A stretch of DNA of 64,000 nt from Pseudoroseomonas cervicalis (GCF_030818485.1 NZ_JAUTAJ010000004.1:310001-374000); one strand, 5' to 3'. Positions 7,808 through 16,789 are shown, numbered from the stretch's first letter. Numbers and translations: made by a program. Notes: generated from the sequence alone by a model not told the origin.

Positions 7808-9040
7808 TCAGCGCGGCAGGCTGTCCAGCCCGGCCTCCAGATCGGCGATCAGGTCGGCCGCATCCTCCAGCCCGATATGGAAGCGCACCGTCGGCCCCTG
7901 CAGCGCGCCGGCATCGGTCGCGGTGCGGGAGATGTAGTTGGTGGTGGGCAGCGCCAGGCTCTCATAGCCGCCCCAGGAGGCGCCGATGCCGAACAGCTTC
8001 AGCCCATCCACCACCGCGTCGATCTGCTGCGTGCTGTAGCGGGGCTGGAACACCACGCCGAACAGCGAGGCGCCGCCGGTGAAGTCGCGCTTGAACAGCG
8101 CGTGCTGCGGGTGGCTGGGCAGGGCCGGGTGGATGACGCGCAGCACCTCGGGCCGGCCCTCGAACCAGCGGGCGACGGCCAGGCCGGCCTCATACTGGTG
8201 CTTCAGCCGCATCGGCATGGTGCGCAGCCCGCGCAGCGCCAGCCAGCAATCATCCGGGCTGGCGTAATGGCCGATCTCGCGCGCTGCACCCGCGATGATG
8301 CGCCAATCCTCCTCGGTCGCCACCGTCACGCTGCCCAGCAGCACGTCGGAATGGCCACCGACATATTTGGTCAGCGCCTGGATCGAGACATCGACGCCCT
8401 TGGTGAAGGGCTGGAAATGGTGGATGCCCCAGGTGTTGTCCATCAGCACCTTGGCGCCATGCGCATGCGCCACCTCGGCCAGCGCCGGCACGTCCTGCAG
8501 CTCGAAAGTGTGGCTGCCCGGGCTTTCCAGATAGACGACCTTCGTGTTCGGCCGCATCAGCGGGGCGAGGCCGGCGGCGTCGATGGTCGGGTCGTAATAT
8601 TCCGTCTCGATGCCGAAGCGCTTCAGCATGCCATCGGCGATGCGGCGCGTCGGACCATAGACGCTGTCCGGGATCAGGCAGTGGTCGCCGGCCGAGAGAT
8701 AGGCCATCAGCGGCAGGGTGCAGGCGGCGAGGCCCGTGCCGGTGATCAGCGCGCGATGGCCGCCCTCGATCTCGGCGACCATGTTCTCCAGCGCGAAATG
8801 CGTCGGCCCGCCCGCGGTGCCATAGGTCATCACCTGCTCGAACGAGCGGGCATTGATGCTGCCGCGTGCCTCGCAGGAGGGGTAGAGCACCGTCGAGCCG
8901 CGATAGACCGGCGTGTTGACGAAGCCATGCTCGCGCACGCCGGGGCGGCCGCCATGCGACATGCGCGTGGCGAAGCCATGCCCGGAATTGTGGCCGGCGC
9001 TCTGGCCGGGCTTGCGGCCAGGGGGGAGGTGATCGGGCAT
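7808..9040 (-). CDS. metC: Cystathionine beta-lyase (PLP enzyme)
   Basis: A Cys/Met-metabolism PLP enzyme of 410 residues; it should split cystathionine to homocysteine, pyruvate and ammonia. Visible blocks are the phosphate-binding turn ITGTGLAACTLPLMAYL, VVYLESPGSHTFE, and VSIQALTKYVGGHSD, whose Lys forms the internal aldimine. The C-terminal region VRFHIGLEDAADLIADLEAGL is typical. I start at the ATG at 9040, which overlaps the sulfurtransferase stop as TGATG; codons further upstream read into that gene. Pairing with a sulfurtransferase suggests sulfur amino acid breakdown. A related gamma-lyase activity cannot be excluded. Confidence 0.88.
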   Translation of the reverse strand: MPDHLPPGRKPGQSAGHNSGHGFATRMSHGGRPGVREHGFVNTPVYRGSTVLYPSCEARGSINARSFEQVMTYGTAGGPTHFALENMVAEIEGGHRALITGTGLAACTLPLMAYLSAGDHCLIPDSVYGPTRRIADGMLKRFGIETEYYDPTIDAAGLAPLMRPNTKVVYLESPGSHTFELQDVPALAEVAHAHGAKVLMDNTWGIHHFQPFTKGVDVSIQALTKYVGGHSDVLLGSVTVATEEDWRIIAGAAREIGHYASPDDCWLALRGLRTMPMRLKHQYEAGLAVARWFEGRPEVLRVIHPALPSHPQHALFKRDFTGGASLFGVVFQPRYSTQQIDAVVDGLKLFGIGASWGGYESLALPTTNYISRTATDAGALQGPTVRFHIGLEDAADLIADLEAGLDSLPR

Positions 9041-9882
9041 CAGGGCGTGCTCTGCTTCGGGGTTTCGGGCCGCGCGGCCCATTCGGTCCAGGAGCCGTCA
9101 TAGACGGCGGGCTCCGGCAGCCCCGCCTGCACCAGGCCGAGCGCCAGGACGCAGGCGGTGACGCCGGTGCCGCAGGTGGTGACCAGCGGCCGCGACCCGT
9201 CGACGCCGGCGGCGGTGAAGATCTCGCGCAGCCGCTCGGGCGGCAGCATGGTCTGGTCGGGCGCCAGCAGCTCGTTCACCGGCACGTTGCAGGCGCCGGG
9301 CATATGGCCGGAGGGCAGGCCCGGCCGCGGCTCCGGCGCCGTGCCGTCGAAGCGGCCGCGGGCGCGGGCATCGAGGATCAGCGCCGAGCCATCGGCGACG
9401 ATGCGCTTCATGTCGCCGATGCCGGCCAGGCGGCGCGCCACGAAATCGGCCCAGAAATCCTGCGGCGCCGCGGCGGCCGGGGCGCCGCCCTCGGTCGCAT
9501 GGCCCTCATCCCGCCATTTCGGCAGCCCGCCATCCAGCACCGCCGCCCGCTCATGCCCGAACAGCCGCATCAGCCACCAGCCGCGCGCCGCCGAGAACAG
9601 GCCCTTCTGGTCGTAGAACACCACGCGGTGCCGGTTGGAGATGCCGAGCTCCCCCAGCAGCCGCGCGGCGCGCCCCGGGGTCGGCGCCATATGCGGCAGG
9701 TTGGTCTCGGGGTCGGCGACCTCGTCGATGTCGAAGAAGCGGGCGCCCGGGATATGCGCCGCGGCGAATTCGGCCCTGGCGTCGCGCGGCTCGTTCGGCA
9801 GGTATTTGGTGGTGTCGAACACCAGCAGATCCGGCTGGCCGAGCTGTTCCGCCAGCCAGCGCGCGGAGACGAGATTGTCCAT
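9040..9882 (-). CDS. sseA: 3-mercaptopyruvate/thiosulfate sulfurtransferase
   Basis: Two rhodanese domains make up these 280 residues. The N-terminal one is inactive; the C-terminal one holds the active-site loop TTCGTGVTAC with the persulfide Cys at about 237. The CG[ST]GVTA loop is the mercaptopyruvate-sulfurtransferase form, as opposed to the CRKGVTA of thiosulfate rhodaneses. It transfers sulfur from 3-mercaptopyruvate to thiols or cyanide. It lies 6 bases after the AlaX-like gene and is coupled by TGATG to the PLP lyase, so the four genes from 11303 to 7808 look like one transcript. Confidence 0.9.
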   Translation of the reverse strand: MDNLVSARWLAEQLGQPDLLVFDTTKYLPNEPRDARAEFAAAHIPGARFFDIDEVADPETNLPHMAPTPGRAARLLGELGISNRHRVVFYDQKGLFSAARGWWLMRLFGHERAAVLDGGLPKWRDEGHATEGGAPAAAAPQDFWADFVARRLAGIGDMKRIVADGSALILDARARGRFDGTAPEPRPGLPSGHMPGACNVPVNELLAPDQTMLPPERLREIFTAAGVDGSRPLVTTCGTGVTACVLALGLVQAGLPEPAVYDGSWTEWAARPETPKQSTP

Positions 9883-9888
9883 GCTGCC

Positions 9889-10605
9889 TCAGCCCTCCAG
9901 CGTCAGGTAGACGCGCCGGTTCTGCCGGCCCTTGTTCTCGAGCTTGGTCACCGTGATGGCGCCGATCTCCCCGGTGCGGCGCACATGCGTGCCGCCGCAG
10001 GGCTGCAGGTCGACCGGCGCATCCTCGGCGCCGATGCGCACCAGCCGCACCTGGCCGCTGCCGCGCGGCGGCTGCACCGAGAGGGTGCGCACCAGCGAGG
10101 GGTTGGCGTCCAGCTCGGCATCGCTGATCCAGCGCTCGGTCACCGCATGGTCGGCGGCGGCGAGCGCGGTCAGCTGCTCGGACAGCCATTCCTTGGTGGG
10201 CGGTTCGGCCAGGTCGAAATCCAGCCGCGACTTCTCGGTGCCCATCTGCCCGCCGGTGACGCCGGCGCCGGGGATCAGGCTGCACAGCAGATGCAGGCTG
10301 GTGTGCATGCGCATCAGCCGGTGCCGCCGCGCCCAGTCCAGCCGCGCGGTGACGCGCGCGCCCACCGGCGGCAGCGCGGCCTCGGGGCCAGGCACATGCA
10401 GCACCGCGCCTGCCTCGCCCTTCACCGCATTGGCGACCGGCATCTCGCCGCCTTCCCAGACCAATACCCCGACATCGCCGGGCTGGCCGCCGGCCTGGGC
10501 GTAGAAGGGGGTGCGGTCGAGCACGACCCCCTCGGGCCCGGCGGACAGGACGGTGGCCTCGGCTTCCTGCAGATAGGCGTCGGCGCGGTACAGCAGCTCG
10601 GTCAT
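9889..10605 (-). CDS. AlaX-like alanyl-tRNA editing hydrolase
   Basis: This is a free-standing relative of the AlaRS editing domain (238 residues), which clears Ser or Gly mischarged on tRNA-Ala. The zinc site is visible as HTSLHLL (HxxxH) near residue 100 and CGGTH near residue 200. The N-terminal beta domain has DRTPFYAQAGGQPGD, as in AlaX-M/L. There is no aminoacylation domain. Its ATG overlaps the nudix stop by 4 bases (ATGA). Spacing on both sides suggests translational coupling in a four-gene operon. Confidence 0.9.
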   Translation of the reverse strand: MTELLYRADAYLQEAEATVLSAGPEGVVLDRTPFYAQAGGQPGDVGVLVWEGGEMPVANAVKGEAGAVLHVPGPEAALPPVGARVTARLDWARRHRLMRMHTSLHLLCSLIPGAGVTGGQMGTEKSRLDFDLAEPPTKEWLSEQLTALAAADHAVTERWISDAELDANPSLVRTLSVQPPRGSGQVRLVRIGAEDAPVDLQPCGGTHVRRTGEIGAITVTKLENKGRQNRRVYLTLEG

Positions 10606-11303
10606 CGGGTGGTCCACTCTTCCTCCAGCCGCTTCGCGTTCAGCTGCAGCCACATCAGGGCCATCGCCGCGGTCACGTTGCGGATCTCGTTGCGCGCCAC
10701 CATCGCATAGGCGGCGTCGGCGTCCAGCACCAGCACGCGCGTCTCCTCGCCCTCCGCCTCCAGCCCGCGCGTGCCGATCAGGCCGGGCTCGGGCAGGCGG
10801 GTGCGGCCGCAGAAGAAATGCATGCGCTCGTCGCAGCCGCCCTGCATCAGCAGGAAGGCGCCGATCGGCGCCACGCGGTCGGGGATGAAGCCGGTCTCCT
10901 CCTCCACCTCGCGGCGGGCGGCGGCCTCGGGGTCCTCGCCGGCCTCCAGCAGGCCGGCGGGGCATTCGGTCATCATCGGCTCCTCGCCGGCGGCCAGCGC
11001 CGGCAGGCGGAACTGCTCGATCAGCGCGACGCGCCGCGTCCAGGGATCATAGGGCAGCATCACCACCCCCTGGCCGCGTCGCCACAGCTCCCAGGTCAGG
11101 CTGTTGCTCGGCGTGCCGTCGCTGCGGCGGTAGCGGAAGCGCACGATCTGCAGCGCGAAGCGGCCGGACCAGACGACCTCGTCCCGCTCCGGCAGGTAGA
11201 GCGGGTGGGGCGGTACCTCCGGCGCCTTGGGCGGCCGCGCCGCGGCGCCGCCGGTGTCAGCGATGCCTTGCGGGGCAGGGGCCGGGGGTGGGCTGGCCTT
11301 CAT
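10602..11303 (-). CDS. NUDIX hydrolase, ADP-ribose pyrophosphatase type
   Basis: A 233-residue hydrolase with a complete Nudix box, GLLEAGEDPEAAARREVEEETGF, in the middle of the protein. The upstream LIEQFRLPAL and downstream metal-side residues fit NudF-like ADP-sugar pyrophosphatases. A Pro/Ala-rich N-terminal tail of about 35 residues is unusual and could mean that the true start is further in, though no strong alternative Shine-Dalgarno is evident. It is the first gene of the nudix-AlaX-sulfurtransferase-lyase run, divergent from the DMT transporter. The substrate is inferred from family only. Confidence 0.88.
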   Translation of the reverse strand: MKASPPPAPAPQGIADTGGAAARPPKAPEVPPHPLYLPERDEVVWSGRFALQIVRFRYRRSDGTPSNSLTWELWRRGQGVVMLPYDPWTRRVALIEQFRLPALAAGEEPMMTECPAGLLEAGEDPEAAARREVEEETGFIPDRVAPIGAFLLMQGGCDERMHFFCGRTRLPEPGLIGTRGLEAEGEETRVLVLDADAAYAMVARNEIRNVTAAMALMWLQLNAKRLEEEWTTR

Positions 11304-11344
11304 GCGGGGGTGCGCCTAACCTGTCACGAAACACATCAGCGATC

Positions 11345-12295
11345 ATGAGCCGGTCCACGCCCCGCGTCCATTCCCCCAGCCAGACCCCGTCCGGCGCCGC
11401 GGCCCTGCGCGCCGCGCGCGGCCGGGCCATCCTCTGCGTCATGGCGGCCGCCGCCACCTTCGCCCTCGCCGCGGTGGCGGTGAAGCTGCTGGGCGGCGAG
11501 GTGCCGGTGATGCAGGTCATCCTGTTCCGCAACCTCTTCGCCATCCCGCCGCTGCTGGCGCTGGCGCTGTGGACCGCGCCGCGCGGCCAGCGCCGCTCGG
11601 TGCTGGCCACCCGCAACCCGTGGAGCCATGCGCAGCGCACCCTCTACGGGCTGATGGGCATGTTCGGCAGCTTCTACGGCTATATGCACCTGCCGCTGGC
11701 GACGGTGACCGCGCTCGGCTTCACCATGCCGCTGTTCCTCACCGCCCTCTCGGTGCCGCTGCTGGGCGAGAAGGTGGGCTGGCGGCGGGCCAGCGCCGTG
11801 GCGGTGGGCTTTCTCGGCGTGCTGCTGCTGCTGCGCCCGGGCATGGGCGGCGGGGCGCTGCACCAGGGCGCGCTGCTGGCCGTGCTGGCCGGCGCGGTGG
11901 GCTGGGCCATGGCGATGATCACCATCCGCCGCATGGGCGAGCAGGGCGAGAGCGGCGCCGCCATCGTGCTGTGGTTCGCCATCGGCGGCGCGATCGTGGG
12001 CGCCGCCGCGGCCATCCCGGGCTGGGTCTGGCCGACGCCCACGCAATGGGCGCTGCTGGCCGCGGTCGGGCTGGTCTCGGCCCTGGCGCAGCTCTTCATG
12101 ACGGCGGCCTATCGCAGCGGCGAGACCACGCTGATCGCGCCCTTCGAATATTCCGGCATCCTCTGGACCATGAGCTTCGGCATGCTGATCTGGGGCGAGA
12201 TGCCGCAGGGCTGGGATTTCGCCGGCATCGCCGTGCTGGTCGCCTCGGGCCTCTACATCTGGCACCGCGAAGTCCGCCTCGGCCTGAAGCGTTAG
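11345..12295 (+). CDS. DMT-superfamily (EamA) transporter
   Basis: The 316 residues fold as two EamA repeats with ten predicted membrane helices, preceded by a basic Ser/Pro-rich cytoplasmic tail. Typical parts are FALAAVAVKLLGGEVPVMQVILFRN in the first half, and TAAYRSGETTLIAPFEYSGILW with MLIWGEMPQGWDFAGIAVL in the second. These exporters move amino acids, nucleobases or other small metabolites; the sequence does not tell which. The ATG at 11345 is preferred over an upstream codon because it matches the usual short tail. The stop is followed directly by a T run and a copy of the intergenic repeat family. Confidence 0.88.
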   Translation: MSRSTPRVHSPSQTPSGAAALRAARGRAILCVMAAAATFALAAVAVKLLGGEVPVMQVILFRNLFAIPPLLALALWTAPRGQRRSVLATRNPWSHAQRTLYGLMGMFGSFYGYMHLPLATVTALGFTMPLFLTALSVPLLGEKVGWRRASAVAVGFLGVLLLLRPGMGGGALHQGALLAVLAGAVGWAMAMITIRRMGEQGESGAAIVLWFAIGGAIVGAAAAIPGWVWPTPTQWALLAAVGLVSALAQLFMTAAYRSGETTLIAPFEYSGILWTMSFGMLIWGEMPQGWDFAGIAVLVASGLYIWHREVRLGLKR

Positions 12296-12363
12296 TTTTT
12301 CGGGCTGCCGCCGTCTTGTGGGGCGGCGGGGCGCTACACCGGGCTCGGCGGGGCGGTTTTGAG
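12296..12363 (+). repeat. Intergenic GC-rich repeat, one clear and one decayed copy
   Basis: Directly after the transporter stop codon come five T residues and then CGGGCTGCCGCCGTCTTGTG, the same start as the arrays at 16198 and, on the other strand, 41960. The first copy runs to about 12333. A shorter decayed copy (CCGGGCTCGGCGGGGCG) follows. The rest of the gap up to 12481 has no gene. Confidence 0.7.
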
Positions 12364-12481
12364 CGCGAAGCCCAGATGCCGCGCCTGTCCTGCCCGTGTC
12401 AGCGCCTTCCGCAACGCGGGGCCGGAGCGAAGGCTGCCCCTGCAGCACCTCCCCTCCCGGCCCTGACCGGCAGCGGACAGA

Positions 12482-13828
12482 TCAACGGATCTGGGTGAGG
12501 AAGGTGGCGACGGCGTGCTGCATCTCGCCGGTCTGGCGGCCGAGCGCGCCGGCGGCGCCGGTCAGCTGTCCGGCGACGGCCTGGGTCTCGTCGGCGCCGC
12601 GGGTCAGGCCGGCGGCCAGCTCGCTGACCTGGCGGTTGCCGGCGGCGGCCTGCTGCACATGGGCGGCGATCTGCCGGGTGGTCTGGCCCTGCTCCTCCAC
12701 CGCAGCGGCGATGGCGCTGGCGACGCGGCTGACCTGGTCGATGCTGCGGGTGATCGCCTCGATCGCCTGCACGGCTTCCTGGGTCGCCGCCTGCACCTGG
12801 CCGATCTGGGCGCCGATCTCCTCGGTGGCGCGGGCGGTCTGGCTGGCCAGCGTCTTCACCTCGGAGGCGACGACGGCGAAGCCCTTGCCGGCCTCCCCGG
12901 CCCGCGCCGCCTCGATCGTGGCGTTGAGCGCCAGCAGGTTGGTCTGGCCGGCGATGCTGCTGATCAGCCCGACCACGTCGTCGATGCGGCGGGCGCCATC
13001 CGCCAGCGCCTGCACCACGCCATCGGTGCGGCGCGCCTCGGCCACCGCCTGGCCGGTCAGCTGGGCGGAATGCGCCACCTGGCGGCGGATCTCGGCCACC
13101 GAGGCGGAGAGCTGCTCGGTGGCGCTGGCGACATTCTGCACCGTGCCATTGGCGCCCTCGGCCAGCCCGGCCAGGCTGCGGCAGGATTCGGTCATGCGCC
13201 CGGCGGTGCCCGACATCGCCTGCACCGCCTGGTCCAGCGCGGCGGCGGAGCTGCCGACACCGGCGACGACATGGCTCACCTGGCTCTCGAAGCTGCCGGC
13301 CAGGCGGTCCATCACGGCGCGCTTGCTGGCGGCCTCGGCCGCCGCATAGCTCTCCAGCAGCACTTCGAGGTCGAGCCAGGCGATCTTCACCAGCGCCTCG
13401 CGCAGCCGCTCGGCGCGGCGGCGTGCGGCACCGCGGCGCAGCCAGGCCAGGGGGCCACGCGGCGCGGCGGCCTCGGCCAGCAGCCCGGCCACGGCGCGGG
13501 CCACGGTGGCGTGGCAGATGGCCACCGCGTAGCCGGGCACGCCATGGCGGTAGAAGGCATCGGCCAGCGCCCGGGCGGAGGCGGTGAAGCCCTCGCCGAT
13601 CTCGCCGCCGGCCAGCCGCGTCCAATGCGCCAGCCGCACCCGGTGCACCTCGGGCCGGGTCAGCGCCGCCTGGATCTCCGGCCAGGCGTCGAAGCGGCCA
13701 TGCAGGGATTCGAGCAGGGCGGGCAGGCGCTGCCGGATCAGGCCGGCCTGGCCGCGCAGCAGGTCGAGCTCGGCATCGCCGAGCTGAAAGGCCGCCAGCA
13801 GGGCGTGGCGAGCCTTGGGGGTATCCAT
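12482..13828 (-). CDS. Globin-coupled methyl-accepting chemotaxis protein, soluble
   Basis: The 448 residues have an N-terminal protoglobin-like sensor (about 1-175) and a C-terminal MCP signalling domain with the invariant hairpin [35 protein letters not shown]. No membrane segment is present, so it should be a cytoplasmic receptor that reports to CheA through CheW. Globin-coupled sensors bind heme through a His in a pattern like xHxRxGLxPxWY. Here the matching stretch is [14 protein letters not shown], which puts Phe92 where the His is expected, with His95 three residues on. Heme binding is therefore doubtful. No che genes are near. Confidence 0.88.
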   Translation of the reverse strand: MDTPKARHALLAAFQLGDAELDLLRGQAGLIRQRLPALLESLHGRFDAWPEIQAALTRPEVHRVRLAHWTRLAGGEIGEGFTASARALADAFYRHGVPGYAVAICHATVARAVAGLLAEAAAPRGPLAWLRRGAARRRAERLREALVKIAWLDLEVLLESYAAAEAASKRAVMDRLAGSFESQVSHVVAGVGSSAAALDQAVQAMSGTAGRMTESCRSLAGLAEGANGTVQNVASATEQLSASVAEIRRQVAHSAQLTGQAVAEARRTDGVVQALADGARRIDDVVGLISSIAGQTNLLALNATIEAARAGEAGKGFAVVASEVKTLASQTARATEEIGAQIGQVQAATQEAVQAIEAITRSIDQVSRVASAIAAAVEEQGQTTRQIAAHVQQAAAGNRQVSELAAGLTRGADETQAVAGQLTGAAGALGRQTGEMQHAVATFLTQIR

Positions 13829-13954
13829 GGGTGGGGTCCGTCAGGGCGGGGGGCGAGGGGGCCGGATCTTCCAGCCGGAGCCAAAAGCCGCCGCCCCCCG
13901 GCGAGTTGCAGTCCGAGGGGCGAGGCGGCGCGCCTCTTTAACGATTCTTGCAGA

Positions 13955-14419
13955 TTATGGGAGAGAAATTTCCGATTCCGCCCCGTCCCAGCGCTTGGCG
14001 AACCACAGCCGGTCATGCCCGGCCGGGCGGCCGCGCAGCCGGCCGATCTCCGCATAGCCCTGGGCGCGGTAGAATTCCGGCGCCTGGAAGCTGCTGGTGT
14101 AGAGATGCGCCCCCACGGCGCCGAGGGCGCGGGCCCGTTCCTCGGCCGCGGCCAGCATGCGGCGGCCGATGCCCTGGCCGCGCAGCGCCTCATCCACCCA
14201 GAACTTGTCGACGAACAGCCAGTCCAGCGTGACGTCGCCGATCAGCCCGGCGCGGATCCGCCCCCCGGCGTCGCGCCAGACCAGCGAGACGGGCGGGCCG
14301 CCGGCGCTGTCCGGCCGCGCCGGCAGGGCGCTAGCGCGGTGCGCGGCCAGGCCCGCGCGCACCGCCGCCGCCTCCGGCCCGGCATTGTCGGCGATGAATT
14401 CGAAGCGATCCGCCAGCAT
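13955..14419 (-). CDS. GNAT-family N-acetyltransferase
   Basis: The 154-residue product has the GNAT core: DKFWVDEALRGQGIGRRMLAAAEERARALGA, in which the RGQGIGRR loop binds acetyl-CoA, followed by the C-terminal strand FYRAQGYAEIGRL. The acceptor is unknown. The start overlaps the stop of the upstream membrane-protein gene as TGATG, so they are translated together. About 125 bases of non-coding sequence separate it from the chemoreceptor gene. Confidence 0.87.
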   Translation of the reverse strand: MLADRFEFIADNAGPEAAAVRAGLAAHRASALPARPDSAGGPPVSLVWRDAGGRIRAGLIGDVTLDWLFVDKFWVDEALRGQGIGRRMLAAAEERARALGAVGAHLYTSSFQAPEFYRAQGYAEIGRLRGRPAGHDRLWFAKRWDGAESEISLP

Positions 14420-14874
14420 CACCCGCCGAACCGCCCCCAGCCGGCGACGATGACGGTGAGAAGGCCGAGCGCCAGATTGGCCTGGATCAGCTGCCGCACC
14501 TTGTCCGCCGACGCCGCCGCGCCGGCCGTGTCGCCCGCCGCCAGCGCCGCGCGCATGCCCTTCCACGGGCCGAAGAACACCGCCAGGAACACCGCCGACA
14601 TCAGCAGCCCGGTCAGGTGCATGGTGTGGATGTGCCAGCCGGCGCCGCGGAAGCCGCCATACCAGCCGAACAGCAGCGCATAGCCGCTGGCCAGCATCAC
14701 CGGCATGGCGTGCCAGACCAGCAGGAAGAAGCGGCGATGCGCCGCCTGCGTCACCGCCAGGCGCTGCGGGCCCGGCAGCTCGGCCAGGGCCGGGCGCAGC
14801 ACCAGCATGCCGAAGGCCATGCCCCCCACCCACAGCACCGCGAACACCAAGTGCAGCACATAGACCAGCGTCAT
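14419..14874 (-). CDS. CopD-like four-helix membrane protein
   Basis: These 151 residues form about four membrane helices: MTLVYVLHLVFAVLWVGGMAFG, FFLLVWHAMPVMLASGYALLFGW, HTMHLTGLLMSAVFLAVFFGPW and ANLALGLLTVIVAGWG. Conserved His near the membrane faces (LHLVFAVLWVG, WHIHTMHL) resemble the CopD/DUF2269 families, where they bind heme or copper. The cargo is unproven. It is coupled to the GNAT gene downstream. A GC-rich run at about 14890-14930 lies upstream. Confidence 0.72.
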   Translation of the reverse strand: MTLVYVLHLVFAVLWVGGMAFGMLVLRPALAELPGPQRLAVTQAAHRRFFLLVWHAMPVMLASGYALLFGWYGGFRGAGWHIHTMHLTGLLMSAVFLAVFFGPWKGMRAALAAGDTAGAAASADKVRQLIQANLALGLLTVIVAGWGRFGG

Positions 14875-14944
14875 TCCGTCACTCCTTGAAGGTGCCCGGG
14901 GCTTGGGGCTTGGGGCCCAGCCCCGGGGGGCAGTCAGGGTGGAT

Positions 14945-15586
14945 TCAGGACCCGGCCGGGCCCAGGGATTCCTCGATGGCGCGCAGCACCGCCCGCGCCT
15001 CGGCCGCGGCGCTGCCGCGCGGCGCCGTCTCCGCCACGCCAAGCCCCAGGGCGAAGGCGCTGGCGAAGGCCGCCCGGTTGCCGAAGCCGTATTCCAGCAG
15101 CGGCAACCCGCGCCGCTGCAGCTCGGCCACGATCTCCTCGCGCAGCCTGCCATTCGGCGGCACGCGGTTCAGCAGCAGCCGCACCGGGCGCTTCTCCTCG
15201 GCCGCCACCGCCAGCGTCGCCTCCATCGCCCAGAGATCGGCGGCGGAGGGCTGCAGCGGCACCAGCACCAGATCGGCGGCGCGGATGGCGATTCGCGCAT
15301 CGCTGTCGGCATGTGGCGGCGTGTCGATCAGCAGCGTGTCATGCGCGCCGCGCAGCCGCTCCAGCGTGGCCGGCATGCGCCAGCCCGACACGGCGGCGAA
15401 TTCCAGCGGCCGGGCCTGGGCCTGGCCGGCGCGCAGGCCGTGCCAGCGCGCCAGGCTCTGCTGCGGGTCGCTGTCCAGCAGCGCCACGCGCTGGCCCTGC
15501 ACCGCCAGGCTGGTGGCCAGCGTCGCCGCCACCGTGGACTTGCCCGCGCCGCCCTTGCGCTGCGCCACCGTCACCACGAAGGCCAT
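14945..15586 (-). CDS. Orphan ParA-family ATPase
   Basis: A 213-residue ParA/MinD-type ATPase. The deviant Walker A KGGAGKST is at residues 11-18, LLDSDPQQS gives the A' region, and LLIDTPPHAD is Walker B. There is no N-terminal DNA-binding helix-turn-helix, so it is the short chromosomal or plasmid type (ParA-like, as in PpfA-like positioning ATPases). No parB, no centromere-like repeat and no cargo gene are next to it. Its partner must be elsewhere or it acts alone. Confidence 0.88.
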   Translation of the reverse strand: MAFVVTVAQRKGGAGKSTVAATLATSLAVQGQRVALLDSDPQQSLARWHGLRAGQAQARPLEFAAVSGWRMPATLERLRGAHDTLLIDTPPHADSDARIAIRAADLVLVPLQPSAADLWAMEATLAVAAEEKRPVRLLLNRVPPNGRLREEIVAELQRRGLPLLEYGFGNRAAFASAFALGLGVAETAPRGSAAAEARAVLRAIEESLGPAGS

Positions 15587-15775
15587 GCCTTGCCCCTTCC
15601 TGCCTGTCGCCCCGCCGCCTGCCGCACCGCATCCCGGGCCCATCCTGCCCTGCGCCGGCCGATCCGGCCAGGGCGCAGAGGACCCGCCGGCGGAAGGGTG
15701 ACCGGCGGTGGCATGGACGCCGGCCGGCCGCGACCCCACACTCAGGGGGAACGGCCACCGAGACGGAGGAACGCC

Positions 15776-16189
15776 ATGAGCGTCGCCGACATTCCCCCCC
15801 GCGCCACCTGGGACGCGCTGAAGAGCGACCCCGAGGCGGTGCTGATCGATGTGCGCACCGATGCCGAATGGAATTTCGTCGGCCTGCCCGACCTGGCCGA
15901 GGCCGGCAAGCAGCCGGTGCTGATCCCCTGGCAGGTCTATCCCAGCATGCAGGTGAACGGCGCCTTCGCCGAGCATCTGCGCAAGGCCGGCGTCACCCCG
16001 CTGCACAAGCTGTATTTCCTCTGCCGCTCCGGCGCGCGCAGCCTGGCCGCGGCCCAGGCCGCCCAGGCCGCGGGCTACGCCAATGCCTACAACATCGCCG
16101 ATGGCTTCGAAGGCCCGCCCGACGCCGAGGGCCATCGCGGCCAGGTCGCCGGCTGGAAAGCCGAAGGCCTCCCCTGGCGCCAGCGCTAG
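15776..16189 (+). CDS. Rhodanese-domain protein, single domain
   Basis: The 137-residue protein is one rhodanese domain with LIDVRTDAEWNFVGLPDL near the start and the active-site loop LCRSGARSLAAAQ, whose Cys would carry the persulfide. The six-residue loop CRSGAR fits sulfurtransferases more than Cdc25-like phosphatases. The ATG at 15776 follows ACGGAGGAACGCC, a good ribosome site. The stop is followed by eight T residues and the largest intergenic repeat array in the window. Confidence 0.9.
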   Translation: MSVADIPPRATWDALKSDPEAVLIDVRTDAEWNFVGLPDLAEAGKQPVLIPWQVYPSMQVNGAFAEHLRKAGVTPLHKLYFLCRSGARSLAAAQAAQAAGYANAYNIADGFEGPPDAEGHRGQVAGWKAEGLPWRQR

Positions 16190-16420
16190 TTTTTTTTCGG
16201 GCTGCCGCCGTCCCGTGGAGAGGCGGGACGCTTGGTCGGGCGGCCGCCGTCTTGTGGAGAGGTGGGGCGCTTTTCCGGGCTGCCGCCGTCTCGTGGAGCG
16301 GCGGGACTCTTCGGGGATTGCCGCCGTCGGGTGGAGAGGTGCGCTTCTGGTCCGGGCGGCCGCTCTGCGAAGCGGGGCGCTTTTCCGGTGTGCGGCCGCC
16401 TCGCGGAGAAGCGGGGCGCG
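16190..16420 (+). repeat. Array of six 35-bp GC-rich intergenic repeats, about 39-bp period
   Basis: After the rhodanese stop and T8, six copies of a unit beginning CGGGCTGCCGCCGTC and ending in GGCGGGACGCT or a variant follow, at about 16198, 16237, 16276, 16312, 16353 and 16385. Spacers are only 2-5 bases. The last two copies are the most decayed. Each unit can fold because its 5' GTCCCG and 3' CGGGAC ends are complementary. No reading frame explains the period, and neither spacers nor cas genes suggest CRISPR. The same family occurs at 12301, 41889-41960 and, as a core, 44857-44890. Confidence 0.8.
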
Positions 16421-16483
16421 GTGAAGGCGCGCGGTTGCGGGGGAGCGGGGCTTCGCTCTCCCGGAACCCTCGGGCCTGACGCC

Positions 16484-16789
16484 TCAGCCGGCGGCGCGCG
16501 CCTTGCGGGTCGCCGCCGCCTTCTTCGCGCTGGCCGAGCGGGCGGCGGCCGGCCGGCTGGCCGAGGCCGCGCCGCCCTTGCGCCCGCCGCGATGCGACGC
16601 CGCATTGCTGTCCGGCGTGCCGCGGCCGGAGCCGCTCTGCTTGCCGCCGCCGGTATCCTTGTTCACCGTCGCCCAGGCGCGGCGCTCGGCCTCCGCCTCG
16701 GGCACGCCGCGCGCCTCGTAGCTTTCCTCGATATGCTCGGCCTTGCGCTTCTGCTTGTCGGTATAGGCGGATTTGTCGCCGCGGGGCAT
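16484..16789 (-). CDS. Small basic protein, plasmid-stabilisation/KGG-like family
   Basis: The 101-residue product opens with MPRGDKSAYTDKQKRKAEHIEESYEARGV and AERRAWATVNKDTGGGKQSGSGRG, a pattern I know from small proteins often annotated as plasmid stabilisation proteins. It then has a Lys/Ala/Ser-rich tail like histone H1 tails. It is probably nucleic-acid binding; no experimental role is known to me. A Shine-Dalgarno-like GGAGGAGGCCGGC precedes the start on the minus strand. It lies between the repeat array and the binding-protein gene. Confidence 0.78.
   Translation of the reverse strand: MPRGDKSAYTDKQKRKAEHIEESYEARGVPEAEAERRAWATVNKDTGGGKQSGSGRGTPDSNAASHRGGRKGGAASASRPAAARSASAKKAAATRKARAAG

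Noticed and set aside
16198..16420. CRISPR array
   Set aside because: The units are imperfect, spacers are 2-5 bases, no unique spacer sequence exists and no cas gene is near. They belong to a dispersed intergenic repeat family.
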